In this document: positions 53,172-63,142 of the stretch, one piece after another
Layout of the letters: every line of letters starts with the position of its first letter
How positions within the stretch are numbered: position 1 is the first letter of the stretch
NCBI RefSeq assembly: GCF_000092045.1
Contig: NC_007761.1
Location: 3,413,001-3,477,000 of the forward strand
Direction: 5' to 3'
Source: Rhizobium etli CFN 42
GTDB taxonomy: Bacteria; Pseudomonadota; Alphaproteobacteria; Rhizobiales; Rhizobiaceae
DNA: 64,000 nt
Program-made: the position numbers and the translations under genes
Notes under the pieces: generated by a model
Told to the model about the DNA's origin: nothing
What the model saw: the letters and a program-made list of their open reading frames with translations, nothing else
Databases searched by the model: none

Positions 53172-53843
53172 TTACGAGCGGAAAAGCCTGGTCGTCTGGG
53201 TTTCATGGCGCAGGCTGGCGATATCGGCCTGCACCGTCGCCGAACCGAGATCGTCGAGCGTTGAGGCTGCCGCCCGCCGCGCGGTCCCCGCAATCTGCTC
53301 TTCAAGCCCGGCAAGTACGGCAACACCATCCTTCTGCCCGGCGACGCCGAGACGGATGCCTGATGAGACTGCCTGTGAGGCATAGGCATGCAGGAAGACC
53401 GCGAGCACCTTTTCAGGCCCTATGCCATGGGCGCCCGCAACCGCTCCGACTGCGATGGGGTAGGCGGTCTTGCCGGGCAGCCTTTCGAAAACTTCATCCG
53501 GCCAGGCTCGCGCCGCCAAGAGGAAGGCCTCGCCGAGCAGCATCGTTTCCTGATGGCGCTCGCGCGATCCGGCAAGCGCTTCGGCAAGCGCAGCGATTTC
53601 GGCAAGGCCTGGAGCCTCGGCCTGGCGCCTGTGGCTCTCCGTCAGAAGCACCGCATCGTTCCAGACCGAGCCATGGCCGATCAGCGTGCCGATCCAGTTC
53701 GCCAGCGAGGCCGCGTCGGTGACGAGCCCATCGGCCACCGCCCGCTCCAACCCGCCCGAATAGGCAAAACTGCCGATCGGAAAGGCCGGTGAAAGCCATG
53801 CTGTCAGGCGCAGCAGTGCCTGCAATTCACGATCTTCGCTCAT
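53172..53843 (-). CDS. ureF: Urease accessory protein UreF
   Basis: This encodes 223 residues, all-helical UreF type: [32 protein letters not shown] at the N-terminus and [30 protein letters not shown] near the C-terminus. It bridges UreD and UreG in the nickel-insertion complex. It starts 5 bases after the ureE stop and precedes ureG by 88 bases. Confidence 0.9.
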   Translation of the reverse strand: MSEDRELQALLRLTAWLSPAFPIGSFAYSGGLERAVADGLVTDAASLANWIGTLIGHGSVWNDAVLLTESHRRQAEAPGLAEIAALAEALAGSRERHQETMLLGEAFLLAARAWPDEVFERLPGKTAYPIAVGAVAGAHGIGPEKVLAVFLHAYASQAVSSGIRLGVAGQKDGVAVLAGLEEQIAGTARRAAASTLDDLGSATVQADIASLRHETQTTRLFRS

Positions 53844-53848
53844 CGGCC

Positions 53849-54430
53849 TCAGTCGTGTTTGTGGCCGTGATGCCCCTGACCATGACCATGGTCGTGATCA
53901 TGGTCGCAGGTGTGATCATGCTTGTGGTCATGGCCCTGCGCGTGATCATGGTCATGTCCAGGGTTATGATTATGCCCGTGGTCATGCGAATGTCCACCAT
54001 GGGAATGATAGGCTCCCCGTGCCGGCTGGAAGGGCTCTTCGATATCGAGCACTGTGGCGCCGAGGCCCTGCAGCATGGAGCGGATGACATGATCGCGCAG
54101 GATGACGATGCGGTCTTCCTCGATCTGGGCTGCTAGATGCCGATTGCCGAGATGCCAGGCGAGCTCGATGAGATGCGTGCGGTCGCGTCCGCGAATTTCG
54201 AAGAGCTTCTCGTCGGCCGCAAGGATCTCGATCAGTTCGCCATCCTCGCGCACGAGCAGGTCGCCATTGGCGAAAAGCACCGGATCCTTGAGGTTGAGCA
54301 TGACCATCTCGCCATTTTCCAGATGCAGGAGCTTGCGGCGCAAATGCCGCAGATCATGCGGCAGCTTGACCTGGGCGGTCGGATGGGAGGAAGGAGTTCC
54401 GGCGGGAAGATAGGAGGTGACGCGCTGCAT
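53849..54430 (-). CDS. ureE: Urease nickel metallochaperone UreE with His-rich tail
   Basis: This encodes 193 residues. The peptide-binding domain ([29 protein letters not shown]) and metal domain ([38 protein letters not shown]) are typical, and the metal histidine is in RDHVI. The last 50 or so residues are roughly half histidine ([15 protein letters not shown] and similar), able to bind several Ni2+. The ATG at 54430 is chosen to match the family N-terminus. Confidence 0.9.
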   Translation of the reverse strand: MQRVTSYLPAGTPSSHPTAQVKLPHDLRHLRRKLLHLENGEMVMLNLKDPVLFANGDLLVREDGELIEILAADEKLFEIRGRDRTHLIELAWHLGNRHLAAQIEEDRIVILRDHVIRSMLQGLGATVLDIEEPFQPARGAYHSHGGHSHDHGHNHNPGHDHDHAQGHDHKHDHTCDHDHDHGHGQGHHGHKHD

Positions 54431-54518
54431 GATATGTCCGTTTTGATGAGACGACGACCATGCAAAATAGCCCTTCCCGATGCAAGCACCAATGATCTTT
54501 AGTTTGGGAGGCTGGCTT

Positions 54519-55382
54519 TTATATTCCGTAGGCATGCATCACGTTGTCGCTGCCTAGCCCCCTGCCCTCGGCGTTGGCACCGGTTTCGGCAAGTCCGTGC
54601 CAGGCATGATGCAGCCCTTCCCGCTCGTGGACGACCCGGTTGCGCCCGAGCGCCTTGGCGAGATAGAGCGCCCGGTCTGCCGAAGCATAGACCTGCTGCT
54701 TGTTGCGTCCGGCGATGAGATCGGCAACGCCGCCGGAAATGGTGATGGCGATCTGACAATCCTCCGCCACGATCGGCCTGCCGGCGATACTAGCCCGCAC
54801 GGCTTCGATCCGCTCCAGCCGCGCCTCCAACGGTTCGCCGGAGACGATGACGCCGAACTCCTCACCGCCGAGGCGCGCGACGACGGACAATTCGTCGAAG
54901 GCGGAGAGCAGCACCGCCGAGACCGCCGTAATGACGGCATCGCCGCAGGCATGACCAAAGCGGTCATTGATCGCCTTAAAACGGTCGACATCGAAGATGA
55001 CGAGCGAGGCATCGCCTTCGGTCCTGTCCAGCGCTTCGGTGAAGGCGCGCCGGTTCAGGAGACCGGAGAGCGTATCGGTGCGGCTGAGCTTTTCGAACTC
55101 CGCCCGTGATAGCATCAACTCATGCATGGTGAAGCCTGTGGCCAGCGACAGCATTCCAGAAACCGTGCCGCCGATAAGCCAGGAAAAAATAGCGCCGAAG
55201 CTGATCGCGTGCGAAAGGGTCACCGGCAGCAACCCGAGAAAACCGAGTGGCGGTATAGTCAGCGCAATGATGACGCCGGAGAAAATGACGGCGAGAAAGC
55301 TCATCTTCAACGCAAAGACATAGACGTGACTGCGATATTGAAAGTCGCCAAAATCGGCCTGCAGCGACATCCAGTTTCTCAT
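54519..55382 (-). CDS. Membrane-bound diguanylate cyclase (GGDEF) inside the urease region
   Basis: This encodes 287 residues from the ATG at 55382. Two to three helices in the first 105 residues ([45 protein letters not shown]) precede a GGDEF domain with the active motif RLGGEEFGV. No RxxD inhibitory site is seen five residues before it, so product inhibition may be absent. It makes cyclic-di-GMP at the membrane. It sits between ureE and the DUF2459 gene on the same strand. Confidence 0.82.
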   Translation of the reverse strand: MRNWMSLQADFGDFQYRSHVYVFALKMSFLAVIFSGVIIALTIPPLGFLGLLPVTLSHAISFGAIFSWLIGGTVSGMLSLATGFTMHELMLSRAEFEKLSRTDTLSGLLNRRAFTEALDRTEGDASLVIFDVDRFKAINDRFGHACGDAVITAVSAVLLSAFDELSVVARLGGEEFGVIVSGEPLEARLERIEAVRASIAGRPIVAEDCQIAITISGGVADLIAGRNKQQVYASADRALYLAKALGRNRVVHEREGLHHAWHGLAETGANAEGRGLGSDNVMHAYGI

Positions 55383-55713
55383 GAGAATCGACCTTCCTGC
55401 CCGGCGTTTCAAGGCATTGATAAGAGCCTAATTGCTGCGGGTGTCTTAATCGACTCGCTAAAATTGGAATGATTTCAGACGATTCGGTGGAGAGATTTTT
55501 TCTAGCATGGGCTGCAAGCCTCCAATCCCTGAATCGAACAACGCATGCAAGCACCTAATCGGCTGATATATAACAGCTTTCTTGGAATCTTCGGCTGAGC
55601 TGTTTCAGAATGATCTAATCGAGGAACGCAGGTTTCCCCAATTGATTTTTACAACCGAATGGAGAGAGTTCCGTTCACAATTTCGTTTAAGCGCGGACGG
55701 GGCGGCGAGTGCA
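55383..55713. other. Non-coding gap between the diguanylate cyclase and DUF2459 genes
   Basis: No gene or clear hairpin was found. The stretch is lower in GC than its surroundings and should contain the cyclase promoter. It breaks the minus-strand urease cluster into two transcription blocks. Confidence 0.4.
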
Positions 55714-56385
55714 TCAATTGTAGACACCGACAGACGATCGCAGTGATTGTGGAAGCGGATTCCATAAGCCAGTCCGAAGCCCCGCAGAACGGAGTGCAGC
55801 GGCAGTCCAGGTGTTGCAGCCAAAGAGGGCATTGAAGTATCCCTTGGCTTCGAAAAACCGATCGATCTCCCGGTAACCCGCATCCGGGATCGGCGCGATC
55901 TCGCCCGCGTTGCGGACGAAGCTGTCCGCGATGAATTGGCGCAGCCGCGCCAATTCATCATCACCAATATCGAAAGCCGTCACGGCCGACTGCGCCTCGG
56001 TGATATGGCCGGCGAGATCCACATGCAGCACCGAACGGTCGATCGTCAGAGCCCGTAGTACCGGCAGCGGCTTCAGGTCCGCCCAAGTCGGCGTTTCCAG
56101 ATAGAAGGCGCGGCCGCCCCAGCCGACGACGAGCCATTCCGCGTTCGGATGATCGAGCGGAAAACCGGGATCGTCGAGGAAGGAAAAGACGGCCCGCGTT
56201 TCCTCGTCAAGCGGAATGGCAATATCGGTATGGATCGGTCCCGACAGGAGCAGAATCCGATGGGTCGCCGCCGAGGACGAGGCCTTGACCGGGGCAATCA
56301 GCGGCTGGGGAATGAAGGTTCCGCCCGCTGCCAGAGCAATGAGCAGGATCGTGATCCGCAACAGCCAGCGGATGCCTGATTTCAT
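55714..56385 (-). CDS. DUF2459 / urease-region (TIGR02117) exported protein
   Basis: This encodes 223 residues with an N-terminal helix (IRWLLRITILLIALAAGGTFI). The DUF2459 family shows as ILLLSGPIHTDIAIPLD, NAEWLVVGWGGRAFYLETPTW and GYFNALFGCNTWTAAALRSAGLRTGLWNPLPQSL, with His in GPIHTD and Cys in GCNTW as likely active residues. The family is named for its frequent place beside urease genes; its activity is unknown. Confidence 0.78.
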   Translation of the reverse strand: MKSGIRWLLRITILLIALAAGGTFIPQPLIAPVKASSSAATHRILLLSGPIHTDIAIPLDEETRAVFSFLDDPGFPLDHPNAEWLVVGWGGRAFYLETPTWADLKPLPVLRALTIDRSVLHVDLAGHITEAQSAVTAFDIGDDELARLRQFIADSFVRNAGEIAPIPDAGYREIDRFFEAKGYFNALFGCNTWTAAALRSAGLRTGLWNPLPQSLRSSVGVYN

Positions 56386-56417
56386 CGGAACCGTCCAGAG
56401 CGCATGGATGATCAGGC

Positions 56418-58130
56418 CTAAAACAGGAAATAGCGCTGCGCCATCGGCAGCACCGTCGCCGGCTCGCAGGTCAGCAGTTCGCCATTCGCCCTGACATCAT
56501 AGGTCTCCGGATCGACTTCGATCTCCGGCGTCAGGTCGTTATGTATCATCGATGCCTTGGAGATGCCGCCGCGCGTATTCTTCACCGCCACCAGTTCCTT
56601 GGCGACTCCGAGCCTGCCTTTCAGGCCGGCATCGAGCGAGGCCTGGCTGACGAAGGTGACGGAGGAATTGGTGAGGCTCTTGCCGTAGGAGGCAAACATC
56701 GGCCGGTAGTGCACCGGCTGCGGCGTCGGGATCGAGGCGTTCGGATCGCCCATGGGGGCCGCCGCGATCGAGCCGCCGAGCAGCACCATGTCGGGCTTCA
56801 CGCCGAAGAAGGCCGGGTTCCACAGCACGAGGTCGGCGCGTTTGCCGGTCTCGACCGAGCCGATCTCATGGCTGAGGCCATGGGCGATTGCCGGATTGAT
56901 CGTGTATTTGGCGATATAGCGGCGGACGCGGAAATTGTCGTTGTCGCCGTTCTCTTCCTTCAGCCGGCCGCGCTGGCGCTTCATCTTGTCGGCCGTCTGC
57001 CAGGTGCGGATCGCCACCTCGCCGACGCGGCCCATGGCCTGGCTGTCGGACGAGATGATCGAGAAAGCGCCGATGTCGTGCAGAATGTCTTCGGCCGCGA
57101 TCGTCTCCTTGCGGATGCGGCTTTCCGCAAAGGCGATATCCTCGGGGATCGACGGCGACAAATGATGGCAGACCATCAGCATGTCGAGATGCTCGGCAAT
57201 CGTATTGACCGTATAGGGCCGCGTTGGATTGGTCGACGACGGGATGACGTTCGGCTGGCCGCAGATCTTGATAATGTCGGGTGCGTGCCCGCCGCCCGCC
57301 CCTTCGGTGTGGAAGGCATGGATGGTGCGGCCCTTGATCGCACCGATTGTATCTTCGACGAAGCCGCTTTCGTTCAGCGTATCGGTGTGGATCATCACCT
57401 GCACGTCATAGTCGTCGGCGACCGACAGGCAGCAGTCGATGGCGCCGGGCGTCGTGCCCCAGTCCTCATGCAGTTTGAGCGAGGTGGCGCCGGCAAGCAC
57501 CATCTCGGTCAAAGCCCCCGGCAGCGAGGCATTGCCCTTGCCGGCAAAAGCGAGGTTCATCGGGAAGGCGTCGGCCGCCTCGATCATGCGGGCGATATGC
57601 CAGGGGCCGGGCGTGCAGGTGGTGGCAAGCGTGCCGTGCGCCGGTCCCGTGCCGCCGCCGAGCATGCACGTCATGCCCGACATCAGCGCTTCCTCGATCT
57701 GCTGCGGCGCGATGAAATGGATATGGCTGTCCATGCCGCCGGCGGTGACGATCTTCCCTTCGCCGGCGATCGCCTCCGTGCCCGGGCCGACGATGATGTT
57801 GACGCCGGGCTGCATATCGGGATTGCCTGCCTTGCCGATCGCTGCGATGCGCCCGTTCTTCAGCCCGATATCGGCCTTGTAGATTCCGGAATGATCGACG
57901 ATCACCGCATTGGTGATGACGGTATCGACCGCGCCGTCGGCCCGTGTCACCTGGCTCTGGCCCATGCCATCGCGGATCACTTTGCCGCCGCCGAACTTCA
58001 CCTCCTCGCCATAGGTGGTGAAATCCTTCTCGATCTCGATGAAGAGCTCCGTATCGGCAAGGCGCACCTTGTCGCCGGTGGTCGGTCCGAACATGCCGGC
58101 ATAGGCGGCGCGCGAGATCTTATAGGGCAT
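56418..58130 (-). CDS. ureC: Urease alpha subunit UreC
   Basis: This encodes 570 residues, full length. Nickel ligands and active residues are visible: [14 protein letters not shown] (HxH), the carbamylated lysine in [39 protein letters not shown] and the flap [13 protein letters not shown] with its cysteine. It hydrolyses urea to ammonia and carbamate in the cytoplasm with UreA and UreB. It lies 3 bases after the accessory gene upstream. Confidence 0.96.
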   Translation of the reverse strand: MPYKISRAAYAGMFGPTTGDKVRLADTELFIEIEKDFTTYGEEVKFGGGKVIRDGMGQSQVTRADGAVDTVITNAVIVDHSGIYKADIGLKNGRIAAIGKAGNPDMQPGVNIIVGPGTEAIAGEGKIVTAGGMDSHIHFIAPQQIEEALMSGMTCMLGGGTGPAHGTLATTCTPGPWHIARMIEAADAFPMNLAFAGKGNASLPGALTEMVLAGATSLKLHEDWGTTPGAIDCCLSVADDYDVQVMIHTDTLNESGFVEDTIGAIKGRTIHAFHTEGAGGGHAPDIIKICGQPNVIPSSTNPTRPYTVNTIAEHLDMLMVCHHLSPSIPEDIAFAESRIRKETIAAEDILHDIGAFSIISSDSQAMGRVGEVAIRTWQTADKMKRQRGRLKEENGDNDNFRVRRYIAKYTINPAIAHGLSHEIGSVETGKRADLVLWNPAFFGVKPDMVLLGGSIAAAPMGDPNASIPTPQPVHYRPMFASYGKSLTNSSVTFVSQASLDAGLKGRLGVAKELVAVKNTRGGISKASMIHNDLTPEIEVDPETYDVRANGELLTCEPATVLPMAQRYFLF

Positions 58131-58133
58131 CCA

Positions 58134-58772
58134 TCAGGCTCCGTAGGAGGAAGAGACAAGCGTTTTTCCGCCGAGCCGCCTTAGGCGGCCGGCGGCAATA
58201 TAACCATCGACAAGCTGTCGTTCGGCGGCAAAGGGGTGCCATTCCCAGCCGGCGTGACCGAAGCCGGCCAGCGCCACCTCGGCCTCGGCATATTTGCTGA
58301 GCACCTCGGCGATGACGATCATGCCGCTGCTCGGCACGACATAGGGCGCGGGCGCAAAGGCCGAAAGCGAAGCATCGACGGCCTCGTGGACCGACTTGTC
58401 GATCACCACATGCCTCTTGCCGGTCTCGGCGCAGAAGGCGCCGAACGCCTCGGTATAGTCGTCGCAGAAATCGTCGAGTTCGGGATGCACGACGGCAAGC
58501 GGCGCCCGCATCGCGGCGAATTTCTCCGGATCACGCACGCTCCAAATTTCGCGGGCCGAGACGATGCCGGGATGAGCGCGCCACTCCGGCGAACCGAGCA
58601 TCGCCTTTGCCGGCCTTCCGGTATTGCAGACCGCGACGGCATCCGTGCGGCTGCCGCCGGCACCATAGGAAAGGCAATCGTTGAAGCGAATGACAAAATC
58701 GGCGGCATCGATGATGCCTGCCTCTCTCTCTCCAACCTCGCCGTTGCCGACGATCACGATCTTCCTGATCAC
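58134..58772 (-). CDS. Urease-operon accessory protein, possibly glycosyltransferase family 29-like
   Basis: This encodes 212 residues from a GTG. The N-terminal IVIVGNGEVGEREAGIIDAADFVIRFNDC resembles the sialyl-motif region of GT29-like proteins, and VVPSSGMIVIAEVLSKYAEAEVALAGFGHAGWEWHPF looks like a second motif. No signal peptide or membrane helix. It is packed between an LprI-like gene and ureC with gaps of 1 and 3 bases. Rhizobial genomes list similar proteins only as urease-operon accessory; no enzymatic role is shown. Confidence 0.65.
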   Translation of the reverse strand: MIRKIVIVGNGEVGEREAGIIDAADFVIRFNDCLSYGAGGSRTDAVAVCNTGRPAKAMLGSPEWRAHPGIVSAREIWSVRDPEKFAAMRAPLAVVHPELDDFCDDYTEAFGAFCAETGKRHVVIDKSVHEAVDASLSAFAPAPYVVPSSGMIVIAEVLSKYAEAEVALAGFGHAGWEWHPFAAERQLVDGYIAAGRLRRLGGKTLVSSSYGA

Positions 58773-58773
58773 C

Positions 58774-59178
58774 TTAGTTGCCCATCGTTTCTTCGAGCTC
58801 TTTCAGCTCTTTGGTGCGCTTGTCCGTCTCTTCCGCCAGACATCCGGCAACCAGCATCGGCTCCATCGTGCCGCCACGGGCCTGAAAGCCGAAGGCATCG
58901 CATTCTGCGTCGCGATAGTCGATCCAGGCGCGCTGCGCCTTGACCAGCGCCTTCTCCGCGCCCTTCATGTCGCCGTCGAGATCCTTGTCGATCGCCGCCA
59001 TGGCGGCACGCGTCTTCTTATATTGTTCGTTCAGCGCCTTGTCGGCAGCCTCATGGCGTGCCTCTTCGCAGGAGGTCATGTCCGATTGCGTCTGCGGATT
59101 CTTGCAATCGACATCCTGCGCGGACGCACCGTCGACCACAAACAGCATCGCCGCCCCGAGGCAAATATTCAGACGCAT
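58774..59178 (-). CDS. LprI-like (DUF1311) periplasmic protein
   Basis: This encodes 134 residues. A signal peptide ends DGASAQD, and the mature part has the DUF1311 signature: DCKNPQTQSDMTSCEEARHEAADKALNEQYKK, LVKAQRAWIDYRDAEC, MLVAGCLAEETDKRTKEL, with four paired cysteines. LprI proteins are linked to lysozyme inhibition. It is inserted between ureB and the accessory gene, and no urease role is known. Confidence 0.8.
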   Translation of the reverse strand: MRLNICLGAAMLFVVDGASAQDVDCKNPQTQSDMTSCEEARHEAADKALNEQYKKTRAAMAAIDKDLDGDMKGAEKALVKAQRAWIDYRDAECDAFGFQARGGTMEPMLVAGCLAEETDKRTKELKELEETMGN

Positions 59179-59195
59179 TCACCTCTCCCGTTCTT

Positions 59196-59501
59196 CTAAA
59201 GCTTGCCCATCACCAGCTGGCGGAAGCCATAGACCTCGCGCCTGCCGGAAAGCGGGATCAGCGTCACCGAGCGCGTCTGCCCCGGCTCGAAACGCACGGC
59301 CGTTCCCGAGGGAATATCGAGCCGCTTGCCGTGCGCGGCGGCGCGATCGAAGGAGAGGCCGGCATTGGTCTCGGCGAAATGATAGTGGCTGCCCACCTGC
59401 ACCGGCCGGTCGCCCGTGTTGGAAACCTCCAGCGTCACCGTCGGCGCGCCGGCGTTGAGTTCGATATCGCCGCTTGCGGCAATGATTTCGCCTGGAATCA
59501 T
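59196..59501 (-). CDS. ureB: Urease beta subunit UreB
   Basis: This encodes 101 residues: [75 protein letters not shown]. This is the standard beta-subunit jelly-roll-like domain. GAGGAGAAT precedes the ATG. Confidence 0.94.
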   Translation of the reverse strand: MIPGEIIAASGDIELNAGAPTVTLEVSNTGDRPVQVGSHYHFAETNAGLSFDRAAAHGKRLDIPSGTAVRFEPGQTRSVTLIPLSGRREVYGFRQLVMGKL

Positions 59502-59511
59502 CTCATTCTCC

Positions 59512-59763
59512 TCAAGCGGCCCTGGGCGCGCAGCCCTCGGCCTTTAGCACGCGTTTCGTCGACGCCGGATGTTTGGCGAGCATGGCTGCCGGGCGGATAG
59601 GCCTCGCGACGAGATTTCCGCCGCAATTCGGGCAAACGCCCTTCAGCACGCCGTCTACGCAATCGGCGCAGAAGGTGCATTCATAGGTGCAGATCCGCGC
59701 CTCGGCGCTTTCAGGCGGCAAATCCTTGTCACAGCACTCGCAATTGGGTCTGAGCTCCAACAT
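59512..59763 (-). CDS. DUF1272 zinc-finger-like protein
   Basis: This encodes 83 residues. Cysteine pairs [22 protein letters not shown] and CPNCGGNL define DUF1272, a small zinc-ribbon-like domain. A GAGGAAAAAG site precedes the ATG. It sits between ureA and ureB with gaps of about 10 bases, breaking the normal ureAB adjacency. Function unknown. Confidence 0.82.
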   Translation of the reverse strand: MLELRPNCECCDKDLPPESAEARICTYECTFCADCVDGVLKGVCPNCGGNLVARPIRPAAMLAKHPASTKRVLKAEGCAPRAA

Positions 59764-59772
59764 TCTTTTTCC

Positions 59773-60075
59773 TCACCGGATCGGTTCGTGAACGGTAACG
59801 AGCTTGGTGCCATCGGGGAATGTCGCCTCCACCTGCACGTCGTGGATCATCTCGGCAATGCCCTCCATCACCTGATCGCGGCTGATCACATGGGCGCCGG
59901 CCTCCATCAGTTCGGCGACCGGACGGCCGTCTCGAGCGCCCTCGACGACGAAGTCGCTGATCAGCGCGATCGCTTCGGGATAGTTCAGCTTGACGCCGCG
60001 CTCGAGCCGCCGCCGCGCCACGATCGCCGCCATTGATATCAGCAGCTTGTCTTTTTCTCTCGGAGTGAGGTTCAT
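59773..60075 (-). CDS. ureA: Urease gamma subunit UreA
   Basis: This encodes 100 residues from the ATG at 60075: [51 protein letters not shown]-type helix region replaced by [25 protein letters not shown], and [21 protein letters not shown]. This is the normal full-length gamma subunit. Confidence 0.94.
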   Translation of the reverse strand: MNLTPREKDKLLISMAAIVARRRLERGVKLNYPEAIALISDFVVEGARDGRPVAELMEAGAHVISRDQVMEGIAEMIHDVQVEATFPDGTKLVTVHEPIR

Positions 60076-60103
60076 TGCTTGCCCATCTGCTTGATGCTTC
60101 GCT

Positions 60104-60925
60104 TTAGAGATTCCAGACTTTCGGCACAGGCGCACCATTGCGCAAGACGGAAATAACAGGGATCAGGATTTTTCTCAGCGTGAAACCGTCGGCCGCCGCA
60201 AGGCGCACGACCAGCTTGTCGCCCCAGGCGCTTGCGCCACCCATCGCTCCTTCAAGGAGGGACCTGACCCGGCCGAGATAGGCTTCCGCCAGCGGCCCGG
60301 CATAAAGCAGCGTCGCAAAGGCAACCTGCCCGCCGAGCACCGCCTGGCGCGCCGAGAGCGCCGCAACACCCTCGGAAAACCTGAGCTCCTCGGCATGGAT
60401 CAGTCGGCCTGAGCGGCGGATGCGCCAGCGGTCGCGAAAGAGACCCGTGTCAACCGTTTCGCCCATCGCTTTGCGGCCGAGCAGCACGGCTTCGACGGCC
60501 AGGAATTCGGCGCTCTCGTCGAGATCGACATCGAGCCGGCGAAAGAGTGCTGCCCGGTCGAAGAGGATCGTTTCCTGCGGCAGCCAGTCGACCCGCGCCC
60601 CCGCGCCCGCTTCAATGCGGGTCGTCACCTCGGCGACGCCGGCTGACGCCTTGTAGATCTTTTCGCAGGCCTGGGTGGTGACGTCGATCTTCGTGCCGGC
60701 GCCGGCAACGACGCTCCAATCCATCCGGTCGCCGCCCGTCAGCCCGCCTGCGGTGTTGATGATGACGGCTTCCATCGAGGCGTCGAACGTATTCGGCAGG
60801 CGGATCTTCGCCGCACCCTCCTGATAGAGCTCACGGATGCGCGTACGGCCATCGAGCAGCTTTGCCGCCAGATGTCCGCGCCCCTCCGCTCTTTGCGGTC
60901 GCGTGGCTGTCGCCACAATCGTCAT
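60104..60925 (-). CDS. ureD: Urease accessory protein UreD
   Basis: This encodes 273 residues from the ATG at 60925, preceded by AAAGGAAC. UreD segments: [62 protein letters not shown]. It scaffolds UreF and UreG on the apo-urease for nickel insertion. It is the first urease gene after the urea importer genes; a 147-bp gap separates it from urtE. Confidence 0.92.
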   Translation of the reverse strand: MTIVATATRPQRAEGRGHLAAKLLDGRTRIRELYQEGAAKIRLPNTFDASMEAVIINTAGGLTGGDRMDWSVVAGAGTKIDVTTQACEKIYKASAGVAEVTTRIEAGAGARVDWLPQETILFDRAALFRRLDVDLDESAEFLAVEAVLLGRKAMGETVDTGLFRDRWRIRRSGRLIHAEELRFSEGVAALSARQAVLGGQVAFATLLYAGPLAEAYLGRVRSLLEGAMGGASAWGDKLVVRLAAADGFTLRKILIPVISVLRNGAPVPKVWNL

Positions 60926-61072
60926 ATCGTTCCTTTCGGTCGCGCCACCGCTTCCATTCAATCGCGCAGATTGGAAAGGAAGCAATTCCCATGCCGCCTG
61001 CGAAAACCGTCAGCCGCCACGGGAGATCGGCAAAGCATTGCGCCTCCTGCCGTAAAATGCGGCATCTGCCGG

Positions 61073-61768
61073 TCAGACGGTCAGATGACGGCGAGCCTCC
61101 GGCGTATCCAGCGTCTCCGCATGTCCTTCATGCACGATCTCGCCGCGATCCATGATGTAGACATAGTCGGCCAGCTCCCGGCAGAAATCGAGATATTGCT
61201 CGACGAGCAGGATCGCCATGCCTGTGGAATCGCGCAGGTAACGGATCGCCCGGCCGATATCCTTGATGATCGACGGCTGAATGCCTTCGGTCGGCTCATC
61301 GAGCACGAGTATCCTCGGGCGCGTCACCATGGCGCGCCCGATCGCCAGCTGCTGCTGCTGCCCGCCGGAGAGATCGCCGCCGCGCCGCGACAACATCGAC
61401 TTCAGCACCGGGAAGAGGCTGAATATATCATCGGGGATGTTGCGGTCGCGACGGCCGAGCGGCGCAAAGCCGGTTTCGAGATTTTCTTTCACCGTCAGCA
61501 GCGGGAAGATTTCCCGCCCCTGCGGCACGTAGCCGATGCCCTGCTTGGCGCGAGCGAAGGGCGGCAGGCCGTTCAGCCTTATGTCATTGAAGGTGATGGT
61601 GCCGGCCGACAGCGGATGCTGCCCGGTCACGGCGCGCAGAAGCGAACTCTTGCCGACGCCGTTGCGCCCGAGCACGCAGGTGATCTTGCCCATCTCCGCC
61701 TTGATCGAGATGCCGCGCAGCGCTTGCGCCGCGCCATAATGCAGATTTGCGTTTTCGACTGTCAGCAT
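61073..61768 (-). CDS. urtE: Urea ABC transporter ATPase UrtE
   Basis: This encodes 231 residues, LivF-type: Walker A GRNGVGKSSLLRAVTG, LNGLPPFARAKQGIGYVPQGREIFPLLTVKENL, signature LSGGQQQQLAIGRAM, Walker B ILVLDEPTEGIQPSI. The TEGIQPSI ending is characteristic of UrtE. It powers urea import with UrtD. Confidence 0.92.
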   Translation of the reverse strand: MLTVENANLHYGAAQALRGISIKAEMGKITCVLGRNGVGKSSLLRAVTGQHPLSAGTITFNDIRLNGLPPFARAKQGIGYVPQGREIFPLLTVKENLETGFAPLGRRDRNIPDDIFSLFPVLKSMLSRRGGDLSGGQQQQLAIGRAMVTRPRILVLDEPTEGIQPSIIKDIGRAIRYLRDSTGMAILLVEQYLDFCRELADYVYIMDRGEIVHEGHAETLDTPEARRHLTV

Positions 61769-61787
61769 TCGTTCACCCCATTCCCCA

Positions 61788-62306
61788 TCAGTTCATCAGC
61801 GTGCGCCTCAGCGTCTGCAAGGCGTATTCCTGTTCTTTTGTTCTTTCGCCGCCGGCCGCGGCCACGTCCTCGGCAATGCCGATCAGTTGCTGACGCTCCT
61901 GCACGTCGAGCGCCTTTAGCCAGAGATCCCGGAATCGGCGGATCGGATCTTCGGGACTGGTGACGTTCTTGGACGCCCACTCGCCGAAAACCAGCACCTC
62001 TTCCATGTCGCCTGGGCGGATGATGCCTTTCATGCGATTGCGGACGACGTCTTTCGCCGCGTCGAGATGGATCGGCTTTTCCTTGGCAAGGCAGAAGAAG
62101 AAGGCCACCGCCGCAATCGCCGGATCGGCGATCGAGGCCAGTGGCGCTGCCTCGGCCTGCTTGCGCAACTTTCCGCGTTTATAGGCGCCCCGCATGCGCT
62201 CAACGGAATCGATGATCTCGCTTCCCGCCTCACGCATCATTTTCAATCGCCAGTACCAGACAGCCGCGCCGCTGATCGCCATGACCAGAATACCGAGAAA
62301 AGCCAT
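61788..62306 (-). CDS. Unknown membrane-anchored protein between urtD and urtE
   Basis: This encodes 172 residues. An N-terminal helix (MAFLGILVMAISGAAVWYWRL) precedes a helical cytoplasmic-looking domain rich in charged residues (AAKDVVRNRMKGIIRPGDMEEVLVFGEWAS, LQTLRRTLMN). I do not recognise a family; a TerB-like helical fold is possible. It is separated from urtE by 19 bases and from urtD by 75, on the same strand, so it is probably cotranscribed with the urea transporter. Confidence 0.6.
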   Translation of the reverse strand: MAFLGILVMAISGAAVWYWRLKMMREAGSEIIDSVERMRGAYKRGKLRKQAEAAPLASIADPAIAAVAFFFCLAKEKPIHLDAAKDVVRNRMKGIIRPGDMEEVLVFGEWASKNVTSPEDPIRRFRDLWLKALDVQERQQLIGIAEDVAAAGGERTKEQEYALQTLRRTLMN

Positions 62307-62381
62307 GTTGAAACCCCGCGATAAACCCCGCTCGTTTTAGAGCTTGTTCTCTCATCGGGTTCAAGCCTGTAGTTGCATTCG

Positions 62382-63137
62382 TCACCGCCCCAGATAGTTC
62401 TCGATCACCTTCGGATCGGAGCTTACGAAATCGATTGAGCCCTCCGCCAGCACGGAGCCTTCGGCAAGGCATGTCACCTTGACGCCGAGATCGCGGATGA
62501 AGCCCATATCATGTTCAACGACAACGACCGAACGGGTCTTGGCGATGTCCTGGAGCAGGATCGCCGTTTCCGCCGTTTCCGCATCCGTCATGCCGGCCAC
62601 CGGTTCGTCGACGAGCAGCAGCTTCGGCTCCTGCGCGAGCAGCATGCCGATCTCCAACCACTGTTTCTGCCCGTGCGAAAGATTGGCTGCCAGTTCGTCG
62701 CGGCGGTGCGTCAGCCGCACCGTTTCGAGGATTCCCTCGATGCACGCCTTATCCTCATCTGCAAGCCGGTAGAACAGCGTCGAAAAGACGGAGCGCCGGC
62801 GGTTCAGCGCCAGCTCCAGATTGTCCCAGACCGTGTGGCTTTCGAAGACCGTCGGCTTCTGAAATTTGCGGCCAATGCCGAGCTGGGCGATATCTGCTTC
62901 GTCCTTCTTGGTGAGATCGATCGTGCCGTTGAAAAACACCTGGCCCTCGTCGGGCCTTGTCTTGCCGGTGATGATATCCATCATCGTCGTCTTGCCGGCG
63001 CCGTTCGGGCCGATGATGGCGCGAAGCTCGCCCGGTTCGATGACGATCGACAGCGAATTCAGCGCCTTGAATCCATCGAAGGAAACGGAGACGCCGCTGA
63101 GATAGAGCACGCTGGTGGGTTTGACGTCAGGGATCAT
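62382..63137 (-). CDS. urtD: Urea ABC transporter ATPase UrtD
   Basis: This encodes 251 residues. LivG-type ATPase: Walker A GPNGAGKTTMMDIITGKTRPDEG, GIGRKFQKPTVFESHTVWDNLELAL, the UrtD-type signature LSHGQKQWLEIGMLLAQEP, Walker B LLLVDEPVAGMTD and VVVEHDMGFI. ATG 63137 has GGAG eight bases upstream; GTG 63146, overlapping the urtC stop, is an alternative. Confidence 0.9.
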   Translation of the reverse strand: MIPDVKPTSVLYLSGVSVSFDGFKALNSLSIVIEPGELRAIIGPNGAGKTTMMDIITGKTRPDEGQVFFNGTIDLTKKDEADIAQLGIGRKFQKPTVFESHTVWDNLELALNRRRSVFSTLFYRLADEDKACIEGILETVRLTHRRDELAANLSHGQKQWLEIGMLLAQEPKLLLVDEPVAGMTDAETAETAILLQDIAKTRSVVVVEHDMGFIRDLGVKVTCLAEGSVLAEGSIDFVSSDPKVIENYLGR

Positions 63138-63142
63138 AGCCT

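Noticed and set aside
56541..58184. A 547-codon plus-strand open frame opposite ureC
   Set aside because: It is the shadow of the highly conserved urease alpha subunit and has no domain of its own.
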